A stretch of DNA of 64,000 nucleotides. It comes from Dyadobacter sp. 50-39 (lineage in GTDB: Bacteria > Bacteroidota > Bacteroidia > Cytophagales > Spirosomataceae). The notes beneath the pieces were generated by a model, which was given only the letters and a program-made list of their open reading frames with translations, was not told the DNA's origin and made no database searches. The stretch spans positions 806,001-870,000 of the forward strand of contig MKSR01000029.1 of NCBI GenBank assembly GCA_001898145.1, given 5' to 3'. Positions 62,730 through 64,000 of the stretch are shown here, in pieces (the stretch's first letter is position 1; each line of letters opens with the position of its first letter). Both the position numbers and the translations under genes were made by a program.

Positions 62730-63812
62730 CTATTCTTTCAAGTAATTGCCATAACCCACGATCAGCACCGAAAGGATGATCACCAGAATACCGATGATGA
62801 TCGAAGAAATGGTCTTTTTACTTACTCCTTTCCACTCTTTCAGGACTAGTCCCCACGAATTGGCTACCAGGATAATGAATGCCATGTGCAGGATCCACGA
62901 GCTGGGGCCGTTACCTAACTTACTCTCGCCCATGCCGTAAAAGAAGAATTGCAGGAACCAGGTGGTACCGGCCAATGCAGAAAAAATATAGTTCGATAGC
63001 AGGGGTGCCGAAGCGTCGGTATAGTTGCCGAATGTTTTGTTACGCGCGTTGAGCAGCATACACCAGATGAAATTGGTCGTGAGACCGCCCCACAGGATGA
63101 CGACGTATGTCACATTGTTTTGAAACAAAAATTCACCCTGCCCCGGATTCGCTGCTTTCCATATCTCGTTTGCTTCCTGCGCCATCACCTTACCGGCATC
63201 TATCCCGAATGCGAAACAGGCGCTGAGAATACCGGAGATAATCGAGACGGTCAGCCCCAGGCCGATTTTGAACTCGTTGTTATCTGTTGCCACGTGTCCG
63301 GTTTTGCGCAAATCGGCGTCCTTCATCGCTCCTGCCCTGCCGCAAATGACGATCCCTATCACACACACCAGCAAACCGATGAGTACCCATTGTCCCCAGG
63401 CATTGCTGAAAAGCATCGAAATCGTGTCTTTGCCGGGCTGCGGGCTGAACTCATAGTAAATTGAGGGGATCAATGCGCCGAAAACCGAGCAGAGCCCAAG
63501 GATGATCGAGCTCCCGAGCGCTACGCCCAGGTAGCGCACGCCCAGCCCATACGTAAGGCCTCCAATCCCCCAGAGCACGCCGAAGAAATAGGTCAGAAAA
63601 AGAATGCCGCCATTGGTATGGGCAATGATGTCAGTATAACCGGGGATAGTCAGGTAAGCAGCAAGCGGCGGCACAATGAGCCAGGAGAAAAGCCCTCCGA
63701 CGATCCAGTATGATTCCCAGGCCCAGCCTTTGACCTGCTTATAAGGAATGTAAAAACTGCCGGAGGCAAAGCCGCCGATGAAATGGAAGATAACACCCAG
63801 AAGAGCTTGCAT
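62730..63812 (-). CDS. rhaT: L-rhamnose:proton symporter family protein
   Basis: A 360-residue membrane protein with ten hydrophobic segments. The N-terminal GVIFHFIGGFASGSFYIPYKQ and the following WESYWIVGGLFSWLIVPPLAAYL are the RhaT signature. The segments GVRYLGVALGSSIILGLCSVFG and GTTWFLQFFFYGMGESKLG fit as well. It imports L-rhamnose, or a related sugar, with a proton. Rhamnose catabolic genes are not in the window, so a different sugar is possible. It is followed directly (4 bp) by the mutarotase-like lipoprotein gene. Confidence 0.9.
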   Translation of the reverse strand: MQALLGVIFHFIGGFASGSFYIPYKQVKGWAWESYWIVGGLFSWLIVPPLAAYLTIPGYTDIIAHTNGGILFLTYFFGVLWGIGGLTYGLGVRYLGVALGSSIILGLCSVFGALIPSIYYEFSPQPGKDTISMLFSNAWGQWVLIGLLVCVIGIVICGRAGAMKDADLRKTGHVATDNNEFKIGLGLTVSIISGILSACFAFGIDAGKVMAQEANEIWKAANPGQGEFLFQNNVTYVVILWGGLTTNFIWCMLLNARNKTFGNYTDASAPLLSNYIFSALAGTTWFLQFFFYGMGESKLGNGPSSWILHMAFIILVANSWGLVLKEWKGVSKKTISSIIIGILVIILSVLIVGYGNYLKE

Positions 63813-63897
63813 GAATATTTTTGAATTTTATCATGTAAAGGCGTTCCCCGGGGTATCTACTTGATGATGCGGTAAGTCTTTCAGCGTGGCCGAGTTC

Positions 63898-64000
63898 TCA
63901 GTCGCCCACAACCAGCTTCCTCACTACCCGTGTGTTACCGGACTTCAACTCCACGAGGTACAAACCGGCCGGCCATTGGGCTGTTGAAATCTGCTGCGTC
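63898..64000 (-). CDS. T9SS sorting-domain C-terminus, rest beyond window
   Basis: The minus frame from the window edge to the TGA at 63898-63900 gives 33 residues ending in RVVRKLVVGD. They include WPAGLYLVELKSGN, the closing strand pattern of a T9SS type A sorting domain. The protein to which it belongs cannot be told. Confidence 0.75.
   Translation of the reverse strand, partial: TQQISTAQWPAGLYLVELKSGNTRVVRKLVVGD

Overview
The window looks like chromosomal DNA of a Bacteroidota bacterium of the order Cytophagales, most like Dyadobacter or a close Spirosomataceae relative. The order rests on T9SS C-terminal sorting domains, gliding lipoprotein GldD, a PorZ-like protein, promoters of the type TTG-N19-22-TAnnTTTG, and the RSH-fur-purA gene order. 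The genus is a guess from general gene content. There is no prophage, insertion sequence, CRISPR array or rRNA operon.

Region by region. 1-11 kb is housekeeping: purA (cut by the window edge), a Fur-family regulator, a bifunctional (p)ppGpp synthetase/hydrolase, tRNA-Leu(UAG), trigger factor, an XRE regulator, clpP, clpX, a degenerate SDR, pfkB and a Tat-exported NHL-propeller protein. 11.7-16.7 kb holds a likely metal (probably zinc) uptake locus: a TonB-dependent receptor, a lipoprotein, a Zur-like regulator and a MerC-like membrane protein. The receptor and the MerC-like gene share a palindrome, TGCAAC-N3-GTTGCA, placed on the -33 box of each promoter. 16.7-31 kb holds a secreted serine hydrolase, a sugar-acid dehydratase with an SDR, an IrrE-like protein, gldD, glmS, a GT5 half-protein, panC, an orphan AT-rich gene, a Tat-exported Gfo/Idh/MocA oxidoreductase, panD, a flippase-like protein, an RfaE2-type nucleotidyltransferase and a membrane zinc peptidase. 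31-39.8 kb holds a frameshifted VCBS protein, gcvT, comB, a large repeat protein paired with porZ, udk and a lipoprotein.

The most notable locus is 39.9-42.05 kb: a 51-codon gene with all the hallmarks of a lasso-peptide precursor (leader Y-x2-P-x-L-x3-G-x5-T, core Gly1, Asp8), followed by an asparagine-synthetase-like lasso cyclase. A strong terminator-like hairpin lies inside the start of the cyclase frame. No B1/B2 (RRE and leader peptidase) gene is in the window, so the cluster is either split or minimal.

42-48.5 kb carries two tandem gingipain-like (C25) T9SS cargo proteases. 48.8-51.2 kb carries a collagen-like lipoprotein and mqo. 51.2-57 kb is a three-gene unit of sugar epimerase, VCBS protein and a very large PVC-type cytochrome c lipoprotein. 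57-61.4 kb is a four-gene unit with three tandem YadA-head/S74 chaperone-domain proteins and one T9SS cargo protein. 61.5-64 kb has a sugar-binding-like lipoprotein, a RhaT-type symporter and the tail of another T9SS cargo. Many convergent gene pairs are separated by long, near-perfect inverted repeats that read as bidirectional terminators.
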